Origin: Hyperoodon ampullatus
Lineage: Eukaryota; Chordata; Mammalia; Artiodactyla; Ziphiidae
Length of the DNA stretch: 64,000 bases
Assembly (NCBI GenBank): GCA_949752795.1
Contig: OX457070.1
Coordinates: forward strand, 29,683,088 to 29,747,087
Direction: 5' to 3'
The notes beneath the pieces are model-generated. The model saw only the letters and a list, made by a program, of their open reading frames with translations. It was not told where the DNA came from and ran no database searches. The first letter of the stretch is position 1. Every line of letters begins with the position of its first letter. The translations under genes were made by a program, and so were the position numbers. This document shows positions 11,131-22,929 of this stretch, piece after piece.

Positions 11131-11820
11131 CTTTTACTACAACTAATCCACATTGATTATAAATATTCAGAAACAAAAGAAAAAATATAGAAAACAGCCC
11201 ACATCTTAGGACCCATAGATTTAACTACTCTTGGTATGTTAGTATTTAGTGCTCTAGCCTTTTCCTATTATAACTAGAAATATATATTTCTATAATATAA
11301 GAAATATGTATTATATGATATGTATTTATGCCAGATTTGTGTGTGAGAACATGAAGCCTGCTTTTCCCCACTTTTTTTTTCAATTAAAAACATTCTAGTA
11401 AAAAACATAAAATTTACCCTCTTAACTGTTTGAAGCATACAATTCAGTAGTCTTAACTATATTCACTATGAAGGCTCCTTTTTTTATGCAGCAATATAGT
11501 GCGAATATTTTCCCATATATGAGTATAGATATTCATTTTTGAGGGTGCATGGATATACCATATTCTAGTTAATCAGTTCCCTATTGTTGGATATATAGGT
11601 TTCCAATTTTGGTTGTTATTAACACTGCATAAAGCCTCTTTAAATATACATACCTCCACATTTCATGAGGATATACTTCCGGAAGAATTGTTAGATTAAT
11701 GGGCGTTTACTTTCTAAAGGCTTCCAGTGTATATTGTCAAATTCTGTCACTCTGTCACCATATTTTAGTGCCCCTTTTACTGTATTCTGGCCAGTATTTG
11801 ATGTTATAATTCTTTTAAAT
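11131..11820. repeat. old LINE 3'-region relic(s)
   Basis: GAATATTTTCCCATATATGA, CCCTATTGTTGGATATATAG and GGTTTCCAATTTTGGTTGTT with GAAGAATTGTTAGATTAATG follow the order of a common old LINE 3' segment. Subfamily not assignable by eye. Confidence 0.5.
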
Positions 11821-12737
11821 CAACATTTATGTAATTCAATCTTTAATGCAAAAAAAAAGTAAACAACAGTAAAAGCTAAAGAAGTCGATGAGAAAAAAAT
11901 GCATTTTAGGGAATGTGATGCATGAGATTATTTAGGTTTAAAACTAGCAAACTGTTGGTTCTTTATGAGAAGAACGTTAGCACATTAACTGTTCAGTGCA
12001 CAAGCATGGTAACTCTTGTCTTAAGACATTGAGTCCTCATAATTTGAAGAAGAGGTGTTACATGAGTCTGATTTTCATAACCCAAATGGGTGAATCTGAG
12101 GATAGGACTACTGACTTTTGTGTAACTTTTTAACTTTTTTTGTGGTAAAACCTTTTTCAGTTGTCTTTAACTTTTTTGTGGGTTTTGTTCACCACACAGA
12201 AGTTTCAAGTTTTTTAAATTTTTATTTTATATTGGCACATAGTTTATTAACAATTCAACTTTTAATGAAGGAAAATCAGTAAAATTTTTGGTTACTCCTT
12301 TCCTTTTTGTAGAAAACCCTCCTTACCTTAATTTTCTTTTAGTAGTTTTATAGTTTTAGTTTCTACATTTAACTCAGAAATTGCAAACATTTTTATCTCA
12401 TAGGCTACATTCCACCTGCTAGAAGAGGTGGGTTTTTGGGGTTTTTTCCCCCCAGTATGGTGTTTTTAACAATTGGAACTTAAATGCATTTTAGGAAAGG
12501 CATGTATCTTCTAATTTGTCTCATTCCTCACAACTCCCAGTTGTCTCATGCCTCACATATTTAGATGTGAACATTTAATTTTACCTGCATGATCCTTATG
12601 GGCATTTGAGTTTGTGACCCCTAATTAGCCAACCTAGAGTTTATTTTGGTATTTGGATGATAGAGGGAATTGATGTGAGTTTTTTTCCCCAAATGACTTA
12701 GTTAGCAGTACCAACAATTTTTATTGGATAATTCCAA
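11821..12737. other. AT-rich unique sequence
   Basis: Nothing recognised beyond AT-rich text and short homopolymer runs (for example CCCCCC near 12450). Confidence 0.45.
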
Positions 12738-12739
12738 TA

Positions 12740-13213
12740 CAGGCATACCTCACAGATAACGCGGGTTCAGTTCCAGAACACCACAATAAAGCAAATATTG
12801 CAACAAAGCGAGTCACACAAATTTTTTGGTTTCCTAATGCATGTAAAAATTATGTTTACAACTATACTGTAGTCTATTGAGTGTGCAGTAGTAGCATTAT
12901 GTCTTAAAAAATGTATATACCTAATTAAAAAACACTTCATTACTAAAAAAAATGCTAACCATCATCTGAGCCTTCAGTAAGTCATAGTAGTCACATCAAA
13001 GATCACTGATCACAGATCACCATAACAAATATAATAATGAAAAAGGCTGAAACACTGCGAGATTTACCAAAACGTGTATTAGACACATGAAGTGAGCAAA
13101 TGCTGTTGTAAAAATGGCGCCGATAGATTTGCTTGACGCAGGGTTGCCACAAACCTTCAATTTTTATAAAAAGGCAATATTTGTTAAGTACAGTAAAGCA
13201 AAGTATGACCATG
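12740..13213. mobile_element. Tigger-type (mariner-like) non-autonomous DNA transposon remnant
   Basis: Left end CAGGCATACCTCACAGATAA follows a TA at 12738-12739. The interior has CAATAAAGCAAATATTGCAA and GCTAACCATCATCTGAGCCT. The right half (GATCACTGATCACAGATCAC, GGCGCCGATAGATTTGCTTG, GGTTGCCACAAACCTTCAAT) matches the other end of Tigger1 in reverse. It ends in a decayed inverted terminal repeat, AAGTATGACCATG, then TA at 13214-13215. About 474 bp with no transposase, so an internal-deletion derivative. Confidence 0.88.
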
Positions 13214-13459
13214 TATATTGAATTCTTACATGTTCTTGATTTTGCATTTTTCTCTTTGCTTTTATAACAAAACATTTTATAATTTTATGTCTAAATTGTA
13301 TGTTTTTCAATTTTGGTGTCTGGTAGAACTGGCTTCTCCATCACCCCGTCAAACCGCCCCCACCCTCATCTTGACTGTTCCAGTACGCCAGTGCATCTTT
13401 TATTTCCTTGATGAAATTGGGAATAATTTCATCCAAAACCAAAAGCAACCTATTGAAAT

Positions 13460-14273
13460 TTTAGCAGCATGTTATGTTTTCATTCTCATTGAGTTCAAAA
13501 TACTTTCTAATTTCCCTTTTGATTTTACATTTGACCAGTGGGTTATTTAGAAGTGTTTCATTTAGTTTCCAAATATTTGCAGATTTCCCCAGAGAGCTTT
13601 CTGTTACTGATTTCTAATGTAGTTCCATTTAAGATCATTATAGTCAGAGAACATACTTTGATTTAAATCCTTTTAATTTTATTAAGAATTGTTTTATGGC
13701 TTAGAACATGGCATATCTTGGTCTTCTGTGGGCACTTGAAAAGAGTGTATTCTGCTGTTGTTAAATGGAGTGTTCTATAAATGTCGATTAGGTCAAGTTG
13801 GTTGGTGGTGTTCAAGTCTTCTATTTCTTTATTGATTTTCTGTTTACTTGTTCTATCAATTATTGAGAAGGGGGTATTAAAATCATCAATAATTACTATG
13901 GGTTTGTCCATTTCTCCTTGCAGCTCTATCAGTTTTTGCCTCATGTATTTCAAAGCTCTGTTATTAGGTATGTAGACGTTTAAGAGTGTTATGTCGTCTT
14001 GATGAATTGACCCCTTTATTGAAATGACCCTGTAATATTCTTTGCTCTGATGTCTACTTTGTCTTATATTAATATAGTCACTTTGACTTTCTTTTGATTA
14101 GTGTTAGCATGATATATCTTTTTTCCATCTTTTAACTTTAAGCTATTTGTATCTTTACATTTAAAGTGGCTTTCTTATAGGCAACATATAGTTGGATCTG
14201 TATTTTTTGTCCAGTCTGGCAGTCTCTGCATTTTAATTGGGGTATTTAGTATGTACTCTTTTTTTTTTCCTCT
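13460..14273 (-). mobile_element. L1M ORF2 5' (endonuclease) fragment, antisense
   Basis: The minus strand keeps a 96-codon frame (13663-13953) with LQGEMDKPIVIIDDFNTPF, NKEIEDLNTTNQLDLIDIYR and EYTLFKCPQKTKICHVL. These are the L1 endonuclease landmarks around the catalytic DFN and the downstream motifs. The frame is interrupted outside this region. An old copy. Confidence 0.88.
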
Positions 14274-14289
14274 CTCCCTGGCCGCTTTT

Positions 14290-14497
14290 TTTTTTTTTTT
14301 TTTTTTGTGGTACGTGGGCCTCTCACTGCTACGGACTCTCCCGTTGCGGAGCACAGGCTCCGGACACGCAGGCTCAGCGGCCATGGCTCACGGGCCCAGC
14401 TGCTCTGCGGCATGTGGGATCTTCCCGGACTGGGGCACGAACCCATGTCCCCTGCATCGGCAGGCGGACTTTCAACCACTGTGCCACCAGGGAAGCC
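14290..14497 (-). mobile_element. CHR-2-type SINE, antisense
   Basis: T tract, TGTGGTACGTGGGCCTCTCA, end TGCCACCAGGGAAGCC. A 16-bp perfect TSD, CTCCCTGGCCGCTTTT, lies at 14274-14289 and 14498-14513. Confidence 0.96.
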
Positions 14498-14513
14498 CTC
14501 CCTGGCCGCTTTT

Positions 14514-14927
14514 ATACAACATTATATTTTTGAGATTCATCCATGTTGATTGTATCAGTATGAAGGTAGTTCATACCTTCTTATTTCTGCATAGTATTCC
14601 ATTTTATAGATAGCCCATAATTTGTTTATCTATTCATTTTTTGAAGGACAGTTGAATTTTTCTTGTTTTGGCTGTTAACATTCTCGTGCAAGTCTGCGTG
14701 TAGATATTTGCTTCACTTCTCTAGCAGTAGAATTGCTGGTTCATACGGTAAGTATATGTTTAACTTTGGAAAATTAGTTTCTTACAATTTGTTGAGCAAT
14801 TTTACATTCCTGCCATCAGTGTATGAAAGTTTTTGTTGCTCTACATTCCTGTCAAGCTCTTGGATTGTCAGCCTTTTAATTTTGGAAAGCTTTCAATTTT
14901 TGTGTGTTGACTTTATAAACTAGCTTT
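14514..14927 (-). mobile_element. L1M 3' region/ORF2 C-term fragment, antisense
   Basis: TGAGATTCATCCATGTTGAT, TAGCAGTAGAATTGCTGGTT, TTTACATTCCTGCCATCAGT are reverse-complement L1 ORF2 C-terminus and 3' UTR. For one minus-strand L1 this segment should precede, not follow, the endonuclease piece, so it is a separate or rearranged copy. Confidence 0.85.
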
Positions 14928-14934
14928 CTTACTG

Positions 14935-14941
<7 letters not shown>

Positions 14942-14968
<27 letters not shown>

Positions 14969-15257
14969 GTTTGCTTTATCTATTTATTTATTTTTGGCTG
15001 TGTTGGGTCTTCGTTTCTGTGTGAGGGCTTTCTCTAGTTGTGGAGAGCGGGGGCCACTCTTCATCGCGGTGCGCGGGCCTCTCACTATCGCGGCCTCTCT
15101 CGTTGCGGAGCACAGGCTCCAGACGCGCAGGCTCAGTAATTTTGGCTCACGGGCCCAGCTGCTCCGCGGCATGTGGGATCCTCCCAGACCGGGGCACGAA
15201 CCCGTGTCCCCTGCATCGGCAGGCAGACTCCCAACCACTGCGCCACCAGGGAAGCCC
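14942..15257 (-). mobile_element. CHR SINE of mosaic structure, antisense
   Basis: 14-bp perfect TSD CTTACTGAACTTTT at 14928-14941 and 15258-15271. The tail-side half is long-form (TTTTTGGCTGTGTTGGGTCT), while the head half is CHR-2-like (CGTTGCGGAGCACAGGCTCC, ending CGCCACCAGGGAAGCCC). Confidence 0.95.
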
Positions 15258-15271
15258 CTTACTGAACTTTT

Positions 15272-15650
15272 ATTAGTTATTTTTTAGCTAATTATCTTGA
15301 GTTTTCCAAGTAGACAATTACATCATCTGTAAGTAATGAAAATTTGGTCTGAACATTTTCAGTATTTCTCTCTTTATTTTGTTTTCTGGCTGAACTTCAT
15401 TGGCTTAAACTTCCAAAATAGAATACATTTGAAAAAGAATTTCATCAAAATAATTAAAATATGTTGGCATTCTTTGAAAGGGCCAAGAGAAAAACTCAAA
15501 ACAACTCATTCTTAGTGATGTAGTATGAATGAGCTGTTACTAAGTTAAGTACCTGTATGCTCATTATTAATCAGACGGTATCACAATTTATTAATGTTTT
15601 TCATTATAAACAGTTCACAATTTGTTTTCATACACACCACTTTATGAATA
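15272..15650. other. unique intronic sequence
   Basis: Nothing recognised; AT-rich. Confidence 0.45.
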
Positions 15651-15666
15651 CAGTATTCCAACTCTT

Positions 15667-15919
15667 TTTTTTTTATTTAATTTTTTTTTATTTTTGGCTG
15701 CGTTGGGTCTTAGTTGCGGGATCCTCGTTGCGGCATGCAGGCTTCTCTCTAGTTGCAGTGCGTGGGCTCTCTAGTTGTGGCATGCAGGCTCAGTAGTTGT
15801 GGTGCGTGGACTTAGTTGCTCCACAGCATGTGGGATCTTAGTTCCTCAGCCAGGGATTGAACCTGTGTCCCCTGCATTGGAAGGTGGATTCTTAACCACT
15901 GGACCAGCAGGGAAGTCCC
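15667..15919 (-). mobile_element. CHR SINE, antisense (shorter long-form variant)
   Basis: T-rich tail, TTTTTGGCTGCGTTGGGTCT, and head ACCACTGGACCAGCAGGGAA. 16-bp TSD with one mismatch: CAGTATTCCAACTCTT (15651-15666) and CAGTACTCCAACTCTT (15920-15935). Confidence 0.94.
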
Positions 15920-16122
15920 CAGTACTCCAACTCTTGAGAGAGCAATACATAGGCTATCCATAATTAAATATAAACTTTTGAAGAATAAATTCTGTCATGT
16001 GTGTCCCCATGACACGTTTAGAAGTGCATATAACCCTTAAAAGCACTTTAATACACCTCTTTATGTTACATGTTGTAGAAATTCTATGGTGGATTTTTTA
16101 AAAAGATATATGTTCAGTTCTT

Positions 16123-17430
16123 TTTTAAAAATTTTATTAGATTATAGTTGATTTACAATAATGTGTTTCAGTGTACAGCAAAGTGATTCAGTTATACATA
16201 TACATATATTCATTCTTTTTCAGAGTCTTTTCTCATATAAGTTATCACAGAATATTGAGTAGAGTTCCCTGTGCTACAGTAGGTCCTTGTTGGTTATCTA
16301 TCTTATATATAGTAGTGTGTGTATGTTCATCCCAAGCTCCTGATTTATCCCTGCCTGCCATGCCACGTTTCCCCTTTGGGAATCATAAATTTGTTTTCGA
16401 TATCTGTAAGTCTGTTTCTGTTTTGTAAATAAGTTCATTTGTATCATTTTTTTAAATCAGATTCCACATATGAGTGATATATGATATTTGTCTTTCTCTG
16501 ACTTAACTTCAGTTAATATGATAGTCTCTAGTCCATTCATGTTGCTGCAAATAGCATTATTTCATTCTCTTTTATGGCTAATATCCCATTGTATATATGT
16601 GCCGCGTCTTCTTTATCCATTCCTCTGTCGGTGGATATTTAGATTGCTTCCCTGTTTTGGCTATTGTAAATAGTGCTGCAATGAACATTGGGGTGCATGT
16701 ATCTTTTCTAATTAGGGTTTTCTCTGGATATATGCCCAGGAGTGGGATTGCTGGATCATATGGTAGTTCTATTTTTAGTTTTTTAAAGAATCTCCATACT
16801 GTTCTCCATAGTGGCTGTATCAATTTACATTCCCACCAACAATGCAAGAGAGTTCTTTTTTCTCCGCACCCTCTCCAGCATTTATTGTTTGTAGATTTTT
16901 TGATGATGGCCATTCTGACTGGTGTGAAGTGATACCTCATTGTAGTTTTGATTTGCATTTCTCTAATGATTAGTGATGTTGAGCATCCTTTCATGTGTTT
17001 GTTGGCCATCTGTATGTCTTCTTTGGAGAAATGTCTATTTAGATCTTCTGGCAATTTTTCTTTTTTTTTTTTTTTTTTGCGGTACGCGGGCCTCTCGCTG
17101 TTGTGGCCTCTCCCGTTGCGGAGCACAGGCTCCGGACGCGCAGGCTCAGCGGCCATGGCCCACGGGACCATCTGCTCTGCGGCATGTGGGATCTTCCTGG
17201 ACCGGGGCACGAACCCGTGTCCCCTGCATCGGCAGGCGGACTCTCAACCACTGCGCCACCAGGGAAGCCCCCTTCTGGCAAGTTTTTGACTGGGTTGCTT
17301 GTATTTTTGACATAGAGCTGCATGAGCTGTTTACATATTTTGGAGATTAATCCCCTGTCAGTTGCTTTATTTGCAAATATTTTCTCTCATTCTGTGGGTT
17401 TTTTCATTTTGTTTATGGTTTCCTTTGCTG
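16123..17430 (-). mobile_element. whale/ruminant-type L1, 5'-truncated, antisense, ORF2 C-term visible
   Basis: Tail-side TTTACAATAATGTGTTTCAG, then reverse-complement ORF2 C-terminus. The minus frame over 16578-17060 reads [37 protein letters not shown] and [18 protein letters not shown], the conserved L1 C-terminal (Cys/His-rich) region. TSD of 12 bp with one mismatch at 16111-16122 and 17431-17442. It is interrupted by a CHR-2 SINE. Confidence 0.92.
17060..17271 (-). mobile_element. CHR-2-type SINE nested in L1, antisense
   Basis: T tract then TGCGGTACGCGGGCCTCTCG, ending CGCCACCAGGGAAGCCC. TSD CTTCTGGCAATTTTT (17045-17059) against CTTCTGGCAAGTTTTT (17272-17287). Close to consensus, so younger than its L1 host. 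Confidence 0.96.
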
Positions 17431-17553
17431 TGTCCAGTTCTTATAAATAGGTACCACATGGCTGTCACAGTCATTGTCAACATTTGTGAGTTAGCAGGTA
17501 TGGCTGTGTGTGATCCTGGGGCTATGTGATAGATCATTGTCTAGAGCAGGGTT

Positions 17554-17745
17554 TTTCAACCTTGACACTATTGACATATAGGGCTGGATAATTTTTGTTG
17601 TGGGGATGCTGTCCTGTGCATTGTAGGATATTAACCATATCTCTGGCCTGTACCCAGCTGATGCCAGGAGGCATTAAGTTGTGACAACCAAAAATGTCTC
17701 CACATCTCTGGGGGGCAACATCACCCTCTCTTAAGAAGCAATGGT
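17554..17745 (-). mobile_element. hAT-Charlie DNA transposon, MER20-type
   Basis: GCAGGGTTTTTCAACCTTGA, GGGCTGGATAATTTTTGTTG, GCTGTCCTGTGCATTGTAGG, AGTTGTGACAACCAAAAATG and CTGGGGGGCAACATCACCCT lie in the order of MER20, near full length. Strand depends on the reference orientation. MER20 copies are known from other work to act as tissue-specific enhancers in some genes, but nothing here shows that for this copy. Confidence 0.8.
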
Positions 17746-18805
17746 GTGACAGATCTTGAAGTGGGTTTAGGTACTACCCAATAGGAACCAGTGGCAGGAC
17801 ACAAGACCAGTTCATTGGTGGAATACCCTGGTGGATTGTTTCTTGAGAATTGGATCCTAGTCTAGAGATTGGAGAAACTGGGAATTTGAAGAAAGTTCTC
17901 TTTTGTGTGTGTGTGTGTATTCCAGGAATCAGTGTCTCTGCCTTACTTCCTCATCTTCTCTTTTTGACCCCTCTATGGAATAGGAGAACCAGGGGCAGGT
18001 AACTGGGAGTTATTAATAAAATGTTAGGAAAATTGTCAGCAGATCCCTTGAGGGCATCTTGCCCCAACTTTCCTATTTAAGCTCCATGAGACTGTCTGGT
18101 CGTTGTGGTTTGAAATACAGAACTGTCTAATGCTCTTGGTTCCAGGAAAAAGGGATTTATAAGTCTTTTACAGAGACTTCTTTATTAAACATGGTCTTAT
18201 TTCTCCTGTCTTGATTCACTGTGAGTTGTAGGAATGATACTTCTGTACCTTGGTGGCACGTGACAAAATCTCTTAGGTTGAATCAAAGTGTGTTGTGGAT
18301 GATCAGTAGACCTTACTAGTTTTGACTGATTTTCAATTATTTCATGCCCTAATTGAGCCAGGTAACATAGGGTGCTACATTGGATTTCATTTTTTGCTTT
18401 GCTCCTGTGACCTTTTGAATTGAATTCTTTATCCACTTTATGCTTTAAATCTACCTACTTCTCAAAGTCATTGAGAGTAATAAAATTGCAGTGATATTAA
18501 TAATGTTAACTTCCGAACCATAAATATGCTAACTACAGCTGAAGTAAATGCTCTATAAAATCTAGACCTGTAAAATGGATTTGCCTTTCCAAATCACCAG
18601 TCCTTTGGAATCCATCCAAAGTTCCATTTGTCTCAAGAAACTTTTCCTACTAATTTCAGCTAACATTTATTTTTCCATAGACTTACATTTTTTCCTTATT
18701 GTTTCATGTCTTATCTCTCCAACAAAATTCTAAGTGTTTTTTTCAGGGAGGTAGGTGTAGGGATCGCAAAGGACGTCACATTTTTTATGCTATGTTAAAG
18801 CTCAT
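17746..18805. other. unique intronic sequence
   Basis: Contains a short GT run near 17908-17920. No gene or clear repeat otherwise; 18590-18740 could be a decayed L2 or MIR but I cannot support it. Confidence 0.45.
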
Positions 18806-18965
18806 GCTTTATCTCATTTGATCTTCCCAATAACTTTAACGTTGTTAGGATAGATATAATTATTCCCATTTTACAACCGTGAAAACAGAGCTTTAGAGAA
18901 GTCGAAACTTGTCCGTGTTATCCGGTTAATGGGTGGTTAAGCATAGGACCCATTAGGTATTGGGA
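18806..18965 (-). repeat. MIR SINE, antisense
   Basis: ATCTCATTTGATCTTCCCAA, TTATTCCCATTTTACAACCG and CTTTAGAGAAGTCGAAACTT follow the antisense MIR core. Confidence 0.8.
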
Positions 18966-20999
18966 TTTCTAAATAGAGGAATCATGCAAACCTAAAGACT
19001 GTTTTTGATTTGCCATTGTATTTGCAATGTGCAGAATCTTAGCGTTGCCAGTTAAAGTACTGAGACCTCTAAGCCTGCTGTGTTAAGTAGGCCGTGTGCA
19101 AAGTTAGTGGGGATGGCTTATGCTGAATCACTCCTGCCCTGGTCCTGTCCTCCAGGAAGGACAGGCACTGCGGAACAGCAACCTGGGGGTGGGTATACAG
19201 ACGCTGAGCATACAGCAGTTTCTCTATATAGTCTTCTTGGAACGTGTGCTCTTTCCTGTTCTAATGTCCTCTGCTTTAATCCTTAGCATTTCTGCTGCTA
19301 CTGATAGAGCTTTGTGATAAGACCATCTAAAACTGAGTGTTTGAGCGAGAGGCTCCAGTATGCCCTGAAGTGACCAGGAAGTTAGTATACCTTGTCCAGC
19401 ATGGAAACTGAAGAGAATGACTCTCTGGTATAAGAGGACAGAGCCTTGTTTTTGGCTCAGTTCAGAGAATGGGGAATGAAGCTCCCAGCTCATCTGCATG
19501 GCTGACCTTTGTTGTTGGTTGTCCTACGCATTGAGCAGAGTCGTAGAGTCACTCCCCTGGCCTGGCAGAGCTAGCTTCTGCAGATTATTTTATTAGAACC
19601 ATTTGGAGCATGTTTTCTTTTATTCATGTTGCTTGGCTTTCTTCCGTGGGGTAAAATGGAAGCTGCCTTGAAACAGACCAGGAGTTGCTATAACTTCCTG
19701 TGCTCAAACAACCCAGTCCGGAGCTCTGTTACTTGTACCTGAGTGCTTGGGGCAGGTCATGCCTAGGGATTGCTCTCTGCTTCAAGGACGCTTATCTCAG
19801 CTTCTCAGACCCAACACGCCTTTGCATTCTTTTAGTTGGAATATTTATTGCATCTCTCCTGTTCATATCCCCTAGGTCTCTTTTTTCTGCTGACTTTCTT
19901 TCTAAGCCTTGACTTTGTACCTCAGTGCTTGACGACTAGCCAGTTTCACAGTCCAATAATTGTATTCTCCACTCTGTCCAGTGTACAATCCGCTGTTTGT
20001 CTGGGCTGTGTTTGGTTTATTTCCTGATTCTGATGCACCTCTGCCTAGTGTTAACTTGTTGCCTGGTCTAAGAACTAGTCAAGTCCTGTCCAATCTGACA
20101 CATCTGTGCTCCCCCACCCCCTCCCCGGCTCTGACCGAGCTTTCTCAGTGAAAACCCTGGCTTCTCTTCTGTACTCTGACCCTTAACCCCATATGACGCT
20201 AGTGATGGTTTTGTGATGAGGCTATGAAAGAAGACTGCCTTCACGTGTGCCATATGAGCATATTGTTTATATGGCTCTCAAGATTGATTCCACCTTTTCT
20301 AAAAGACATCTAAAAAGCAATGAAAGTGCTTTTGAAAATCAGAGGCTGCCTTTTTGGTAGCAGTTCTTTCATTTATTCTGTTGGAGGATCTAGATCGAGC
20401 TCTTTATAAAATATTCTCCCACATAATGTACTAGGGTAGTCCTAACAATAGTAAACCTTGATCCAGAGATCAGATGTGCCATTTGATAAAAATAATGTAG
20501 AAGAACTCAATAAAACCAGCCTGTTTAATGGAAACATCATAAAAACCTACATGGAAGAAAAAAGCATATAGCTGTGACAGCAAGTATAAAACAAATGGCA
20601 GAACTGAGGAGTCACAAAATGACACAGTTGAGCACCAAGGATGGTTTCATATTTGCTCAGATGCCACAGGCACCCAGGACTAGGTCTCGCTTTGACCATC
20701 CAGAAGGCAGGATTTCTGGACACCTGCATCATCTGAAACCATCTTGCTGACAACAAACCCTTATAATATAGAGAGAGTCATTAGTTAAGAAGAGGGTGGG
20801 TTTAGTCTCCCCTCTTAATTTAAGGGATGGAGAAGCTCTTGCTCATGACAAATACTGAAAACGGAGTAAATTTTACATCAGCAGGTGTTCCTGTAGCCAG
20901 TGTTGCTGAGGGCTGCAGGTGGTGTCCGATACCCACCTAATGGACATTGGTTAGGAAGGAAGGGGTGAGGGAAGATGGGGGTGAAGTTTGTTGACTGTC
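18966..20999. other. unique intronic sequence (2 kb)
   Basis: No repeat family or splice-flanked exon recognised. Small frames at 19080-19317, 19700-20151 and 19224-19499 overlap each other on several frames and have no domain. This is one of the longer repeat-poor stretches, so conserved non-coding elements could reside here, but that cannot be judged without alignment. Confidence 0.5.
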
Positions 21000-21165
21000 T
21001 CTGAGGTTAGACGTGTGCCAGGTGCTACAGGATGCTATCTTATGTAATATTCAGGACACTCTGTGCAGTAGCCCATGGTTCCTCATTTCATAAATGAGCT
21101 GAGGTTGCATGACTATGGAGTGTTTGATCTGGGCTTTGAACTCAGATCTAACTCCAAAGCCTCGC
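21000..21165 (-). repeat. MIR SINE, antisense
   Basis: GTGCCAGGTGCTACAGGATG, CAGGACACTCTGTGCAGTAG, CATTTCATAAATGAGCTGAG, and GGGCTTTGAACTCAGATCT reproduce antisense MIR. Confidence 0.75.
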
Positions 21166-22238
21166 AAATCTTTAGAATGAGGTAGGCTTGCTTTAGAAAA
21201 TGGAAACTGCTGATTTTGGCAGAAAGGCAGGAGATATGGAAGGACTCAGCCTCAATTCCCTCATCTCATAAAGATTGCTGCATTTGAAAGTGTGGTGCAT
21301 TGGGTCTCAGCGCCAGCTGTCAACCTGTGGAGATTAAAAAAAAAAAAAAATACAAACCTACCATCCCGAGGATTTTGAATCTTAGTGGATTCCAGATGTG
21401 GGGTCTGGGACTTCCAAGCTGATTGTAATGTGCTACTAGAATTGAGAAACTGTCTATGTATGAGAACGATGGAATGGATGCGAGCCCCGAGTGGCCCTGG
21501 AGATAATATTTCCAACCCTCTTGGAGAGGAAACTGAGGCCCAGCGAGCTCAAAGCCAGATGGTCCTTCATTCAGTCCAGCACTTACCCTGCACTGACTAT
21601 TGGTTATCCTAGGTGAGTCAGAAAATGCAAAGAAAAAATACTTTTCTGGCCTTTGAAGAGATTTTAGGTAAAGGCTACATGGTTGGTTAATGCAAAACCA
21701 TGGTTGGAACCCAGGTTTCTCGACTTCATCGGTGTTATAAAGCCTTGTGAATATTATCATTGCCAGGCCCTCTTTCAGATCCTCCAAGCTGTGTAAACGG
21801 TTCCTGTTAACGCTGCGGTGAGTAGCTTTCAAAGCCCCTGGCTTCCAGAAGTCTCCTGCCTGCCTTTCTGCCTCATTACCAGCCTGGTATTCAGCCACCC
21901 ATTTTGCCTTAGGTTCATAGGCCCACAGCTTTTCAGTTGACTGCTTTGTTCTCAGTTCATTTTCAAGTGTCTCACCTGGAAAAGGCCTGAAAAGCTGCAG
22001 AATGATTATCTTGGAAACGCAGCGCTTGGACAGAACCTGCCCTTCTGGTGGTCACCCTGATCTCTCTGCTGTGCTTCCTAATTAGTTCACAGTCCCCTGA
22101 TCCATCCTACAGTGTTTTTGTGGGCTGCATATTTTCTGGAGTTTTTCCCAGACCCCTCAGGGCAGTGAATGCAGCAGAGGGCAAGGAGCGCGTCCCTTCA
22201 GTCACCGAGAAGGGCAGGAGGAGGACTGTGTGTGTGCC
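21166..22238. other. unique intronic sequence
   Basis: Contains an A tract at 21336-21350. The 192-codon minus frame at 21320-21898 crosses that tract and shows no domain. I regard it as chance. Confidence 0.5.
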
Positions 22239-22440
22239 CAGCTCTGTACTAGGCCCTTTTTCGAATATTTTTTTCTTTAATGCTTCCTAATAGCCTTGGG
22301 GGAGAAAGATTCCAGGTCTGCAAAATATGAATAGTAACTTTCTCGAGGTTACATAAACACATAAGTTTTGTTGCTAGAAATTCAGTCCCAAAACCTTCTG
22401 ACCTGAAGGCCGTGCCCTTTTCCTTGTACCACATGCCACA
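22239..22440 (-). repeat. possible MIR, antisense
   Basis: GCTCTGTACTAGGCCCTTTT, AATGCTTCCTAATAGCCTTG and GTAACTTTCTCGAGGTTACA resemble a decayed antisense MIR. Confidence 0.55.
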
Positions 22441-22929
22441 TCATATGTAAAGCTTTTGATCTAATCCAAACCTACTTTTTGAATTAGTGACTCTTAAATT
22501 TGATTTCTCGTTAGGTTTTGAAAATCAAGGCTTTGACTTAACAATCCAGGAGAGATATAGGACTCGGGACATGGCTCTAGACAGGAAGAATAAGGTGTCA
22601 CAGTCTGAGATGTGTGGTGAGGGTGCGCACTGAGCCCCTAGGCCAGCCCTTGGGACCAGGGACCAACACAGCCAGTGTCCCAGGCCAGTGTCAGAACTTG
22701 GAAAACTCAGGGTGACCAAAGCATAAATGCTAAGCTAAGGTCCTTGGGGAGCCAGAAGTGGGAGGGATGGACCTCCAGCTTAGAAATATCTCCCATTGTA
22801 CATCATGTCAATTGGAGATCTCTAGTCTCTTCTTTTAATAGAATAGTCTTTTCTTTTAAAATTAAGAGATAGCTTGAATTTTTATGTACTTTCCTTTTTT
22901 GGTAATGCTTATCTGGGCTTCAGTTTTTT

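Noticed and set aside
21320..21898. 192-codon minus-strand open frame
   Set aside because: It runs through an A tract and unique intron with no domain, no splice context and no similarity I recognise. A frame this long is expected by chance in 64 kb.
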